This document shows positions 8,863 through 18,258 of a stretch of 64,000 bases of DNA, in pieces. Source of the stretch: Sinomonas sp. ASV486 (GTDB taxonomy: Bacteria; Actinomycetota; Actinomycetes; Actinomycetales; Micrococcaceae); assembly GCF_030908215.1 (NCBI RefSeq), contig NZ_JAVFJK010000003.1, positions 333,259 through 397,258 of the forward strand, read 5' to 3'. Both the position numbers and the translations under genes were made by a program. Below the pieces are notes generated by a model. It saw only the letters and a program-made list of their open reading frames with translations, did not search any database and was not told the origin of the DNA. Position 1 is the first letter of the stretch, and every line of letters starts with the position of its first letter.

Positions 8863-11799
8863 CTAGTAATACTCGCGGATGTAGCTCAGCGCTTTCTCGA
8901 AGACGTCGTTGTCACGAATCTTGAACTGGACGTAGAGAGTCTTGCGGAGGGCTTGGCGGACTTCTTGGTCGCCCTGGATGGTGGCCTGCCAGCCCTCAAA
9001 ACGCACCGCACGGACGACTTCGTCGATGCGGTTGACGATGTTCTCGACGATGATCGGGGTTTCCTCGGTCTTGACCGCCTGGAACAGCTCTGTGAGAGCG
9101 GCTTTCCCCTGCTCCTCACGAGGGATTTCATTAACGGCCTTCTCGGCTACGACCGTGTCGCGCGCAAGTTCCAGCAGCTCCCGGAGGAAGTCGAGGCTCG
9201 ACTGCTGGATGTCGGCGTACTTCTCGCGTAGAGCGTTGAGGCGCTGGCCGAGCTGGATGAAGACCGGGTTGTTTAGGTGCCGGGCGATGCGCGCCGTGAT
9301 CTGTTTCTCGATCTCTTCCGGCGGGATGTCCGTGCGCTTGCCCAGCATAAGGTCCTCGATGGTCTGGGCATCGAGGACGATCGTCTCAGCGCCCTCCGGC
9401 AGCTCGACTTGGACGTGCTCGTTGATCAGATCGATCGTCTTGGCGCCGAGCGCGTGCCAGACCAGGCGTCCGGTTATGTCAGAGGGACGGACGGATTCGT
9501 AGACGTCGGTCAGCCAGTGGTAATCATCGCGATACGAGGCAAGCATCGGGTCCGGGCTGAGTGCCTCCCACAGTTGAGAGACAACGCTGTATGCTAGGCC
9601 GAACGCGTCCTTCGTCGCGTCGTCGGCAATTGCCGACTGGGCTTGGACCAGGCCCTCGTACCCGCCCACCGTCCGGTCGACGCCGGGGAAGAACGACAGA
9701 GCCACGTTGATGGCGGGCTCAAGCTCCTTCTTGAGCTCCTCGATGTTGGAGATAACTCGCTGCACGGACTTTTCGTCGAACGCCAGCGACTTCGCCACGT
9801 CGTCGAAGATTCCGAGGTAATCCACCACCAGTCCATGCGTCTTGTTAGGTGGGTAGACCCGGTTGGTGCGAGTGATCGCCTGCAGGAGAGTGTGCTCCGT
9901 GAGCGGCTTGTCGAGGTACTGGCAGTAGAGGATCGGTGCATCGAACCCGGTGAGGAGCTTGGCGGTGACGATGATGATCTTCAGCGGATCCGCAGGGTCG
10001 TTGAACCGCGTGAGGACCTGCTCCAGATCCTCCGCGCCTGGGGTCCACTTCACCCAGTCTGGCGAGTCGCCTCTGGTCTTCGACATGACGATCGTCGAAG
10101 CCTCCGGTCCCAGATGCTTGTCGAGCTCGGCCTTGTACGCCACACATGAGGCCTTGTCGTAGGCGACGACCTGTGCCTTGAAGCCCTCGGGCTCGACCTT
10201 GGCGCGGAAGTGTTCGGCGATATCAGCGGCGATCTTCGCGATTCGCGACGGCGTCTTGATCAGGACCTCGATCGAAGCCGCCTTCCTCGAAAGCGTGATC
10301 TTGTCGGCATCGGAGAGGCCACGGTCGGCAGCAAGCTCTTCGAAGGCGGCATCGATCCCGTCCTGATCGATGTGGATCTCGGACAGGCGCGGTTCGAAAT
10401 GCAGAGGGAGGGTTGCGCCGTCACGGATCGATTCGCCGAAGGAGTACCGCGAAAGGTAGCCGCCCTCGTCCTGAGGCGACCCGAACCACATGAAGGTATT
10501 GCGGTCACGTCGGTTGATCGGTGTGCCGGTCAAGCCGAAGAGGAATGCGTTGGGCAGCGCTTCGCGCATCTTCTGCCCGTAGTCACCCTCCTGGGAGCGG
10601 TGGGCTTCGTCGACCATCACAATGATGTTTCCACGGGCGTCCAGCACCCCTGGGGCCTCACCGAATTTGTGGATCGTTGTGATGATGATCTTCCGCGCCC
10701 CCTGGCTCAGGAGCGCCTGAAGCTGGGCTCGCGAGTCCGTCGATACCAGGCCGGGGACATCGGAGGCGTTGAAGGTGCCGGTGATCTGCGCATCGAGATC
10801 GATGCGGTCCACGACGATCAGGATCGTCGGGTTGGTCAACTCGGCCATGGCTCGGAGCTTGAGGGCAGTGAAGACCATGAGCAGAGACTTGCCTGAGCCC
10901 TGGAAGTGCCAGATCAGGCCCTGCTTGACTTCGCCGAGCAGCACGCGCTCGACGATCAGGTTGGTCGCCTTGAACTGCTGGAACCGGGCAATGATCTTGA
11001 TCTTCCGGTGCTTCTTGTCCGTTGCGTAGACCGTGAAGAACCGCAGGAAGTCCAGCACGGCGCGGGGCGTGAGGACGCCCTGGACCGCCTCCTGGACAGC
11101 GGTGAGCCCGATCTTAGCCGGCGCGTCCTCGTCGGTGGGCTCTTCGCGCCAAGGTCCCCACAGCTCGATTGGCATGCCGACCGTGCCGTACCGGAAGTCC
11201 TTGCCCTCTGTAGCGAACGAGAACACGTTCGGAACGAAGAACTGTGGAACGCTCTGCTCATAGTCGTCATGAATCTGCGCAGCCCCGTCGATCCACGTGT
11301 ACGCCGGCCGGGTGGGCGACTTTGCCTCCCCCACAACCAGCGGGAACCCGTTGCACCATAACACCAGATCGAACCGCTTCTCGACTCGGCCCTGTCTGAA
11401 CGCAACTTCCGTCGAAATCACCCAGCGGTTCGACGAATCATCATCAAGGTAGTCAAAGTCGACCAGACAGACTGTCGTGTGTTCCCCGTTCGGCCCGAAC
11501 GGCATCGACTTCTGCCCGGTCAACCAACCCATGAACTCCTCGTTGGCAACGATCGGATGCGGACTCGTGCGAGCCGCGATGACGATCGCGCGCAGGTGAT
11601 GGATGACCTGTTCGGCTTTGTCCGGATCTGCTGCGATCTCCGGATTCAAACGGATCAGCGCTTCCTTGACCGGTCCTTCCATCAGCACCTCATCGAGGTG
11701 TCGCGGAAGCTTGCTGCCCGCTACAAACGGGACGTCACGCGACGTCACCAAGTCCCGCACGAAGTCCCGCACCGCGTTAGCCTCACTAAAATTGGTCAT
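8863..11799 (-). CDS. hsdR: type I restriction enzyme HsdR subunit (endonuclease/translocase)
   Basis: HsdR is the motor and nuclease of a type I restriction system. It joins the HsdM/HsdS methylase complex, pulls in unmodified DNA using ATP and cuts it. The 978-residue protein starts at ATG 11799 (MTNFSEANAVRDFVRDLV). The start shares one base with the stop of hsdS, a sign of translational coupling. The PD-(D/E)xK nuclease shows Asp144 in FDLVLW and Glu158-x-Lys160 in VVGEAKSP. The SF2 motor has Walker A QGSGKS at 300-305, DEAH at 397-400 and motif III FGLTGTPI. The C-terminal helical domain that contacts HsdM/HsdS is present. All key residues are intact. The frame is open for about 95 residues upstream of the chosen start, but there it lies over hsdS. 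Confidence 0.95.
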   Translation of the reverse strand: MTNFSEANAVRDFVRDLVTSRDVPFVAGSKLPRHLDEVLMEGPVKEALIRLNPEIAADPDKAEQVIHHLRAIVIAARTSPHPIVANEEFMGWLTGQKSMPFGPNGEHTTVCLVDFDYLDDDSSNRWVISTEVAFRQGRVEKRFDLVLWCNGFPLVVGEAKSPTRPAYTWIDGAAQIHDDYEQSVPQFFVPNVFSFATEGKDFRYGTVGMPIELWGPWREEPTDEDAPAKIGLTAVQEAVQGVLTPRAVLDFLRFFTVYATDKKHRKIKIIARFQQFKATNLIVERVLLGEVKQGLIWHFQGSGKSLLMVFTALKLRAMAELTNPTILIVVDRIDLDAQITGTFNASDVPGLVSTDSRAQLQALLSQGARKIIITTIHKFGEAPGVLDARGNIIVMVDEAHRSQEGDYGQKMREALPNAFLFGLTGTPINRRDRNTFMWFGSPQDEGGYLSRYSFGESIRDGATLPLHFEPRLSEIHIDQDGIDAAFEELAADRGLSDADKITLSRKAASIEVLIKTPSRIAKIAADIAEHFRAKVEPEGFKAQVVAYDKASCVAYKAELDKHLGPEASTIVMSKTRGDSPDWVKWTPGAEDLEQVLTRFNDPADPLKIIIVTAKLLTGFDAPILYCQYLDKPLTEHTLLQAITRTNRVYPPNKTHGLVVDYLGIFDDVAKSLAFDEKSVQRVISNIEELKKELEPAINVALSFFPGVDRTVGGYEGLVQAQSAIADDATKDAFGLAYSVVSQLWEALSPDPMLASYRDDYHWLTDVYESVRPSDITGRLVWHALGAKTIDLINEHVQVELPEGAETIVLDAQTIEDLMLGKRTDIPPEEIEKQITARIARHLNNPVFIQLGQRLNALREKYADIQQSSLDFLRELLELARDTVVAEKAVNEIPREEQGKAALTELFQAVKTEETPIIVENIVNRIDEVVRAVRFEGWQATIQGDQEVRQALRKTLYVQFKIRDNDVFEKALSYIREYY

Positions 11800-12968
11800 C
11801 AATTGCCTCCGAAGATTTCGGCAAGGAGCGATGAACGCACCGATGCGAGGGCATTCATCTCTGCATCGATTGACTTCACCAGAGAATCCAGATGCTCGAG
11901 TCGAGCAAGGAGCGCACGCTGGTCGTCCAGTGAAACAGATGGGAAATCCATTCGTCCCAAAGACTTTCGATTGATCTTGACCATGCTCGTAGCGCTTCCG
12001 GCCGCGGTCCTTCGCATATGCGCTCGTCCATGCGCACTTGCAATCACTGCGACAGCAAACTTGGGCAACACATCGTCGATCAGCCACAGGCGCATCATCG
12101 TATCTGGAAACGTGACATCGGAGCGATCTTCCGTGTAGATCCCGACCCGGCCGACCGCTTCGATGGTGTTAGCTCGAGAAACAAGTAGGTCACCGGTTCG
12201 AAGGGTCGCAGTTCGTGATTGTGCTGAATCCGGGATGTTCTTCAGATTGCCGGGTCGGTATCCCTCAGGGCCGAGAGCCGCCAACGACAGGACATAACGC
12301 CCAGTATCCTCGGCGACCGGCGCCGACGACCAGCCACTCTCCGGCGATCGAGACCAGACAACGGAGAACGAGACCGTCCTATCAGCGACCATTGCCTGAA
12401 TCCGATCATCCAGCCAGATGTCCCGAGCTTTCAGCGCAGCATTGCGGAGCGAGGTTTGCGCTCCAGACGCGGCTTCCACAGCCCAGACGAGGTCAGCAAT
12501 GCGTTTTTGGTCGTCGAGGGGCGGCAGGTCGAACTCGAACTTAGAAAGGTCTCGCCAGTTCGTGCGAGGTGACAATGAGCCCGCAGAGGTTCCGAGAGCA
12601 TGGTCGAAGAACTCGTTCGAATGTGTGAGAAGCGGCAGGAATTCGGGCAGCATCTGGGTCTTGTCTGTCTCAAAGGTGAGGATGTCGCCGGAACAGATGG
12701 CGTCGAACTCGGCATACGCCACCTTGCGCTGGTACGCTCTGCGCTTGCCGAAAAGCGTCTGGCCGGGCTTCACGCGGCGGGTGAAAGTCGTGCCCATATC
12801 GAGGGAGCCCCATCGTTGGATCTTGAGCTCCCCGGGGTCCATATGCTCCATGGCAATCACCCGGTCGATGCCCGCAGTTTCCGGGGCGCGAACGGTGAGG
12901 TTGACATTGTTGACCACGTCACCCAAAGCCACTCGTTTCCAAGTCGATTTGTCGAGGTTCAGGCTCAC
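11799..12968 (-). CDS. hsdS: type I restriction system specificity subunit HsdS
   Basis: HsdS reads the target DNA sequence for both methylation and cutting. The 389-residue protein has two target-recognition halves. The first runs to about residue 190 and ends in FEFDLPPLDDQKRIADLVWAV. The second ends in MDFPSVSLDDQRALLARLEHLD near residue 350. Each is followed by the conserved helix that sets the spacing between the two half-sites. Two different recognition domains predict a bipartite, asymmetric target. The start overlaps the end of the upstream hsdM by four bases (ATGA), and the stop overlaps hsdR. No sign of an inverted second hsdS that would allow phase variation is seen. Confidence 0.92.
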   Translation of the reverse strand: MSLNLDKSTWKRVALGDVVNNVNLTVRAPETAGIDRVIAMEHMDPGELKIQRWGSLDMGTTFTRRVKPGQTLFGKRRAYQRKVAYAEFDAICSGDILTFETDKTQMLPEFLPLLTHSNEFFDHALGTSAGSLSPRTNWRDLSKFEFDLPPLDDQKRIADLVWAVEAASGAQTSLRNAALKARDIWLDDRIQAMVADRTVSFSVVWSRSPESGWSSAPVAEDTGRYVLSLAALGPEGYRPGNLKNIPDSAQSRTATLRTGDLLVSRANTIEAVGRVGIYTEDRSDVTFPDTMMRLWLIDDVLPKFAVAVIASAHGRAHMRRTAAGSATSMVKINRKSLGRMDFPSVSLDDQRALLARLEHLDSLVKSIDAEMNALASVRSSLLAEIFGGN

Positions 12969-14461
12969 GCTGACACCTCCGCACGAAGCAAGCTCAGAAC
13001 AGCGGCAGTGGTGGCGTCTGCGGCGACGGCCGCGGCGCGCCAGTCGGCGAGAGCGTCAAGGAAATCGATCTGCTCGCTGGCGTCCGCGGCCTTGGCGCCA
13101 GCGACATAGAGCGGGATAGCCAGGCTGTATCCCTTCTGGGCGATCTGGTCGAGGGTCGCGACGGCCGCGAACTGGTGAGCGTCTGCGAATCCCCGGTAGG
13201 CGTTGAGGATCTTCATCTGGTGGTTCTCACGCAGGAACGATTGGGCCTGTTCGCGGGCAACGTCGTTGATGGCGTTGATGAAGAGCACCTTGCCTTTGTG
13301 TTCGGCGGGCTTGCTGGTGCGGAGGGTGATGACGACGGCCTCCATGGGCGAGTTGTAGAAGAGTCCCGCGCCTAGGCCGAGGACGCACTCGATCAGGTCC
13401 GACTTCACGAGGGCCTCGCGCAATTCGGCTTCCTCGCGCCGGAAGAGGATGCCGTGGGGAAAGAGGACCGCGGCTCGGCCAGTCTTGGGATCGAGGCTCT
13501 TGGCGATGTGCTGGAAGAAGGCGTAGTCCGCCCGGCCCTGTGGTGGGACGCCCCATGTGTTCCGGCCATAGGGGTCTTTGGCAAATGCGGCGCGGTTCCA
13601 CGACCTGATGGAGTAGGGCGGGTTCGCGAGTACGACGTCGAAGGTCTGCAGATGCCCGTCCGTATCATGGAAGGCTGGCTGGGCGAGGGTGTCACCATGG
13701 GCAATGTGTCCGTCAGTGACGCCGTGGAGGAAGAGGTTCATCCGTGCGATGGCGGAGGTCCCGTAGTTGAGTTCTTGGCCATAGAGGCGCAAGTTCCGCC
13801 ACTCCTTGCCCTGCCGTTTGACCTCGGCGGCGGTGGAGATGAGCATGCCGCCGGTCCCGCAGGTCGGGTCGTACACGGACTCGCCGGGTTGCGGCTGCAG
13901 CATGAGGGTCATCAGGTGTACAAGCGTGCGGTTCGTATAGAACTCCTGTGCTGTGTGACCGGAATCGTCGGCGAACTTCTTGATGAGGTACTCGTAGCCG
14001 TTGCCGAGCTCGTCCTCGGGCAGGTTTGCGATCGACAGCGTTTCGGTCGAGAAGTGCTCGATCAATTCGGACAGTGTGGAGTCAGGGAGCAGGTTCTTGT
14101 TCCCCCAGTCGCCTTCCCCGAATACGCCCGGAAGGGTGTCGGGATTCGCCTTCTCGATGGCTCGCATGGCTTTGAGGATCGTGGCGCCGATGTCCTTGGT
14201 GACGGCTCGGATGTCATCCCAGCTGGCGCCGTCCGGTATGGCGAACCTGTGGTTCTCAGGCAGGTCGGCCAGCGCCTCGTCGCCGTAGATCGCCATGGCA
14301 GCGGAGTGTTCTTCCTCGTAGACGTCGGAGATCCGCTTCAGGAAGACGAGCGGAAAGATGTACTGCTTGTAGTCTCCAGCATCGATGAGACCGCGCAGGA
14401 CAACAGCAGCGCCCCATAAGTAGGACTCCAGCTCACGCTGGGTAATTCGGGTCGAGTTCAT
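12965..14461 (-). CDS. hsdM: type I DNA methyltransferase HsdM, second paralogue
   Basis: This 498-residue N6-adenine methyltransferase subunit starts MNSTRITQRELESYLWGAAV. It has the HsdM N-terminal helical domain, SAM-binding motif I YDPTCGTGGM (197-206) and catalytic NPPY (280-283). Its neighbour upstream on the strand is another complete HsdM that differs strongly in sequence (for example motif IV NPPF there, NPPY here). The gene overlaps that hsdM by four bases and hsdS by four bases. Ordinary type I enzymes use two copies of one HsdM per HsdS. Two distinct subunits made in equal amounts suggest a mixed M1-M2-S complex, although two alternative partners are also possible. Confidence 0.93.
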   Translation of the reverse strand: MNSTRITQRELESYLWGAAVVLRGLIDAGDYKQYIFPLVFLKRISDVYEEEHSAAMAIYGDEALADLPENHRFAIPDGASWDDIRAVTKDIGATILKAMRAIEKANPDTLPGVFGEGDWGNKNLLPDSTLSELIEHFSTETLSIANLPEDELGNGYEYLIKKFADDSGHTAQEFYTNRTLVHLMTLMLQPQPGESVYDPTCGTGGMLISTAAEVKRQGKEWRNLRLYGQELNYGTSAIARMNLFLHGVTDGHIAHGDTLAQPAFHDTDGHLQTFDVVLANPPYSIRSWNRAAFAKDPYGRNTWGVPPQGRADYAFFQHIAKSLDPKTGRAAVLFPHGILFRREEAELREALVKSDLIECVLGLGAGLFYNSPMEAVVITLRTSKPAEHKGKVLFINAINDVAREQAQSFLRENHQMKILNAYRGFADAHQFAAVATLDQIAQKGYSLAIPLYVAGAKAADASEQIDFLDALADWRAAAVAADATTAAVLSLLRAEVSA

Positions 14462-16026
14462 GCCGACACCCCTTCAAGTGAAAAAGAATCCAGTCCCCAC
14501 TTGCCCAACTCGACCTCCAAGGCAGAGCGCGTCTTCGCAGCTTCGATGTGAGAGCTTTCGAGGTTCGCCAAGGCGCTGGCCAGAGTGACCTTCTCGCCCG
14601 TATCGGCGGGTGCGACGTAGAGCGGGATGTTGAGGTTGTAGTCGTTGCCTGCAATCTCGTTCAGATCGACGACTCGGGCAAGCCCGTCGATATCTTTGAA
14701 CAGCTCGTACGCGTCGAGGATCGCTTCGGCATGCTCCGGCTCGAGGGTGTTCTGGTTGCGGCCACGCTTGCACAAGTGCTCGCCGTTGATGAAGAGCACT
14801 TTGCCTTTTTCGTTGGGCTGCTTCTGCAGACGAAGGATCAGGACACATGCTGCCAGGCCTGTGCCGTAGAACAGGTTGGGCGCCAGTCCGATCACAGCAT
14901 CGACGACGTCGGATTTGAGGATGTGGGTCCGGATCCTCGCCTCCGCACCTTGCCGGAACAGGGCGCCCTGCGGCATGACTACAGCTACCCGGCCGGTCGT
15001 GGGTTGGGCTGAGGTGAGCATGTGCTGCACCCATGCCCAATCGGCATACCCCTTCGGCGGCACACCGCCGAGTGCGCTGCGGCCCCACTTATCGGTGGCC
15101 CAACCGGACTCGCCCCAGTTCTTCAGGGAGAACGGCGGATTTGCGACGACGCAGTCGAATTGGGCCAGCCGGTTGCCGGTGTAGAAAGCCGGGCTGCGCA
15201 GGGTGTCCTCGCGGATGATCTTGAAGTCCTCCACGCCATGCAGCAGCAGGTTCATCCGAGCGATCGCCGAGGTGGCCAGGACCTTCTCCTGCCCGTACAG
15301 CTTGCCCCATAGAGTCTTTGGGCTGCCTCCGTCGGCCTTTACGTGCTCAATGACTTCGATCAGCATCCCGCCCGTTCCACAGGCGGGGTCGTACACGCTC
15401 TCGCCTTCGACCGGGTTGAGGATGTTGATGAGCAGACGGACCACCGAGCGGGGTGTGTAGTATTCACCGGCCTTCTTGTTCGACTGGTCGGCGAACCGTT
15501 TGATCAGGTACTCGTAGGCGTTGCCGAAGACATCGGGGGCGACCGCCGCGTTCGAGAGCGTCTTCGTCGAGAAGTGCTCTATCAGGTTTGCGAGCTTGCG
15601 GTCGGGCAGCTTGTCCTTGTTGGTCCAACTCGCGTTGCCGAAGATCCCGTACAGGGTTTCGGGGTTCGCCTTCTCGATCTCTCGGAACGCGGTCTGCAAG
15701 GCCGTACCGATGTTCTCAGCCCGGTTGCGGATGTTCTCCCAGAGGTGGCCTTCGGGGATCGTGAAGCGATGGTTCTCGGCGAACGATGCGTACTCGTGGT
15801 CGCCGCCGGACTCCTCCAGGGCCTGGGCGAACTCTTCCATGTACACGTCGCTGATCCGCTTGAAGAAAATCAACGGGAAGATGTACGCCTTGAAGTCGGC
15901 CTGGTCGATGCTGCCGCGCAGCAGGTCAGCCGCCTTGGCCAGATAGTTCTCCAGCTCCGACAGCGACAGCGGCTGGACCCCCAACAGGAAGCTGCCGGCG
16001 TACGCCCGCGCCTCGTCCTCAGTCAT
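14458..16026 (-). CDS. hsdM: type I DNA methyltransferase HsdM, first paralogue
   Basis: A 522-residue HsdM-like protein starts at ATG 16026 (MTEDEARAYAGSFLLGVQPL) after an AGGGGGAAAG ribosome site. The longer frame to 16083 has no such site. It has the HsdM_N helical domain (LKNYL-like SELENYLAKAADLLRGSI), SAM motif I YDPACGTGGM (212-221) and motif IV NPPF (296-299). The pattern FYTPRSVV-like GEYYTPRSVVRLL is typical of HsdM. Its end overlaps the next hsdM by four bases. It lies 111 bases after the HTH-methyltransferase gene, the only real gap in the six-gene locus, so a second promoter may sit there. Both HsdM copies look catalytically intact. Confidence 0.93.
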   Translation of the reverse strand: MTEDEARAYAGSFLLGVQPLSLSELENYLAKAADLLRGSIDQADFKAYIFPLIFFKRISDVYMEEFAQALEESGGDHEYASFAENHRFTIPEGHLWENIRNRAENIGTALQTAFREIEKANPETLYGIFGNASWTNKDKLPDRKLANLIEHFSTKTLSNAAVAPDVFGNAYEYLIKRFADQSNKKAGEYYTPRSVVRLLINILNPVEGESVYDPACGTGGMLIEVIEHVKADGGSPKTLWGKLYGQEKVLATSAIARMNLLLHGVEDFKIIREDTLRSPAFYTGNRLAQFDCVVANPPFSLKNWGESGWATDKWGRSALGGVPPKGYADWAWVQHMLTSAQPTTGRVAVVMPQGALFRQGAEARIRTHILKSDVVDAVIGLAPNLFYGTGLAACVLILRLQKQPNEKGKVLFINGEHLCKRGRNQNTLEPEHAEAILDAYELFKDIDGLARVVDLNEIAGNDYNLNIPLYVAPADTGEKVTLASALANLESSHIEAAKTRSALEVELGKWGLDSFSLEGVSA

Positions 16027-16137
16027 CTTTCCCCCTGCCTTAGGCGCCTCTCCGTCGTGCCGAGAGCACGTCGAGGTAAACACAACATAGATTCACACCG
16101 ATTCTTCCAGTTCTGCCTTCCAAGTGGGCGCAACCCC

Positions 16138-18258
16138 TCAAGCAAGGGTGATCGTGCCCGCTGCAATGGCTTCCACGAGCGCATCACGTGTTTCGGCTGC
16201 AGCTCTTAGGACCGCGCCGGCTGCGGCCTGGAGGCGACGGACTTCGGCGATACTCTCCAGCACCCTGTCCTGTTCCGCGAGAGGCAGAAGTGGGATCTTC
16301 AGGTCTTGAAGCCGGACACGCTGGATGGCGGCGCCGACTGCCTGCGATTTATTGGCGGCGGTCATGATGAATTCGGCTAGGTATTCCGGTCGGACGACTT
16401 CGCCCGTGACGCGCAGCAGTTGATAGCTGGGGCTCAGCAGGACGCGGCCGCCTTCGCTGTCCACCCTCGCTGCGAGGCCACCAGTGTTCTGGACAAGGAC
16501 GTCCCCCGGCTGCGTCATGACTGGCGTGTGTTCAAGGAGGCCGAGGTTGATGCGGCGGGATTCCATCTCGTTCCGACAGATCCACGCCCCAGTAACTACG
16601 GGAGCGCCCTCTACGCCATAGTCACTCTCCCGGACACGATCAGTGGTCTTGAGCACGGTGACGCTGGCGGCCTTGACGAGGTCGGCGATACCGACCAGTC
16701 GGTGTTCCTGGCCTCCCTTTATCAGGGAATCAGGGCGCAGCTTCTGAGGAGGCTTGATCTCCTTCGTAGTGCGTAGCAGCGCCTCGACGTGTGTGCGTAC
16801 TTCGTCGATATCGGACGCTCCGTGGGATGAGGAGACCCAGCGCTTCGGGGTGAGGTTCGCCCCTTCTCCGATGAGCTCTGAAAGGCTGACTGCTCCGGAC
16901 GGTAGACTCGAAGGCACCTTGCGATGGTCGCGCCAGCCCTGCAGGGCCCCAGCGACGATGTCCACATCGATGTCTTTAATCTGGCTGTGGTCGATCAGCA
17001 GCACGCTCTCCGGATCGCTGGTTTCCCCCGGCCGGGCCAGCACCCATAGGTTCAGCGAGATCTGCGTATGGGAGGCCAGGCCACCGGGAAGGGCAACTAT
17101 GGCTTCGACGGTGCGGTTCTGCAGCAACGCGGCACGGATCTTGCCGGCGCTTCCAGCTTCGAAGGCGCTGCCCGCGGGCTGAATGACAATGGCGCGTCCA
17201 CCTTCGCCGAGATACCACAGGGCGATCTGAAGCCAAGCGGTGTCGATGCGCGACTTTGGGGGGGAACCATATGGCAGGCGAGGATTGAGGTAGAGGCGCT
17301 CGGGCTGGTGATAGGAGAGCCCATAAGGAGGGTCCATAACGACCACTTGCGCCAAGCCACGCTCGAAATAGTCCGTCTCGAAGACATCGCCCACGCGCAT
17401 TGTGACGTTATCGCGGCCTATTACCAAAGCCCGTTGGTTGGCTTGGACACAGGCGGCTAAGTTGACGTCCTGTCCGGTCAGGGCCGTTCGCTCCTCACCC
17501 TGGGCGCCAACGGCCAGTAACATTCGCCCTGAGCCTGCCACAGGGTCATGAACGGGACCAGGAATGCTCCTGGCGACGGCCGCCACAAGATCCACCAGGA
17601 CTGCACTGGTGGCGAATTCGTCGTAGCCCCGTAGCGATGAGTTGGTAAGGCGATCGCGGAAGGCAACGAAGATCGTACCGATACTGGCTGCATCGAAGCT
17701 GCTGAGGGCCGCCATGACCCGGTGCAGGAGTTCCGGCCGCCGCGCCGCCTCAATGAGGAGTCTGCGCGCTAGTTGACTGCCGGCGAAGGTCTCGAAGAGC
17801 GGGAGCCGTTCCGGATGCGAGTCCTCGTAGGCCTGCATGCCATGCTCAATCCTGGGAAAGAGGTCATGAGCTACTGAGGCGTCGCGAAGGTACGGCCACC
17901 AGGTCTCGGACGGCAGAGTGTTGTCGAAGCCTGCGGAATCGGGATCGGACACATACCGCCAGACCAGGAGCGCACTGACCAGCTCTCCGCTTTCCTCTGG
18001 GCCGCCGAGTCCGCGCAGGCTGTCCATCGCGTTCCACAGTGTCCGATCGGCTGACAGGTCTCCGACCTCCTTGCCATTGGCCTTGAGCCAGGCGCGGACC
18101 GCGGCAGTGTCAAAGCGGGGGCTGGAAGGACTGCCGCCCGCCGGCTTGGGGAAGTCAGTATGGCGCTGGCGCCAGTTGCTGACGGTGGAACGTCCGACAC
18201 CAGCCAGCACGGCGATGTCGCTGGCCGAGATCGTGGGCTTGCTTGCCGGCGTGCTCAT
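16138..18258 (-). CDS. HTH-N6 adenine methyltransferase-TRD fusion protein
   Basis: The 706-residue protein joins three parts. Residues 8-60 are a helix-turn-helix (ISASDIAVLAGVGRSTVSNW). Residues about 75-440 are an HsdM-like methylase with motif I DPVAGSGRM (238-246) and catalytic DPPY (309-312). Residues about 470-706 are one HsdS-type recognition half ending in a coiled coil (LPLAEQDRVLESIAEV). It therefore carries its own specificity and could methylate DNA alone, like type IIG or M-S fusion enzymes, but no nuclease domain is seen. The HTH suggests it may also bind a promoter. Its ATG overlaps the NYN gene by four bases (ATGA), which argues that the two act together. A type I-like role with the downstream HsdR is also possible. 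Confidence 0.85.
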   Translation of the reverse strand: MSTPASKPTISASDIAVLAGVGRSTVSNWRQRHTDFPKPAGGSPSSPRFDTAAVRAWLKANGKEVGDLSADRTLWNAMDSLRGLGGPEESGELVSALLVWRYVSDPDSAGFDNTLPSETWWPYLRDASVAHDLFPRIEHGMQAYEDSHPERLPLFETFAGSQLARRLLIEAARRPELLHRVMAALSSFDAASIGTIFVAFRDRLTNSSLRGYDEFATSAVLVDLVAAVARSIPGPVHDPVAGSGRMLLAVGAQGEERTALTGQDVNLAACVQANQRALVIGRDNVTMRVGDVFETDYFERGLAQVVVMDPPYGLSYHQPERLYLNPRLPYGSPPKSRIDTAWLQIALWYLGEGGRAIVIQPAGSAFEAGSAGKIRAALLQNRTVEAIVALPGGLASHTQISLNLWVLARPGETSDPESVLLIDHSQIKDIDVDIVAGALQGWRDHRKVPSSLPSGAVSLSELIGEGANLTPKRWVSSSHGASDIDEVRTHVEALLRTTKEIKPPQKLRPDSLIKGGQEHRLVGIADLVKAASVTVLKTTDRVRESDYGVEGAPVVTGAWICRNEMESRRINLGLLEHTPVMTQPGDVLVQNTGGLAARVDSEGGRVLLSPSYQLLRVTGEVVRPEYLAEFIMTAANKSQAVGAAIQRVRLQDLKIPLLPLAEQDRVLESIAEVRRLQAAAGAVLRAAAETRDALVEAIAAGTITLA

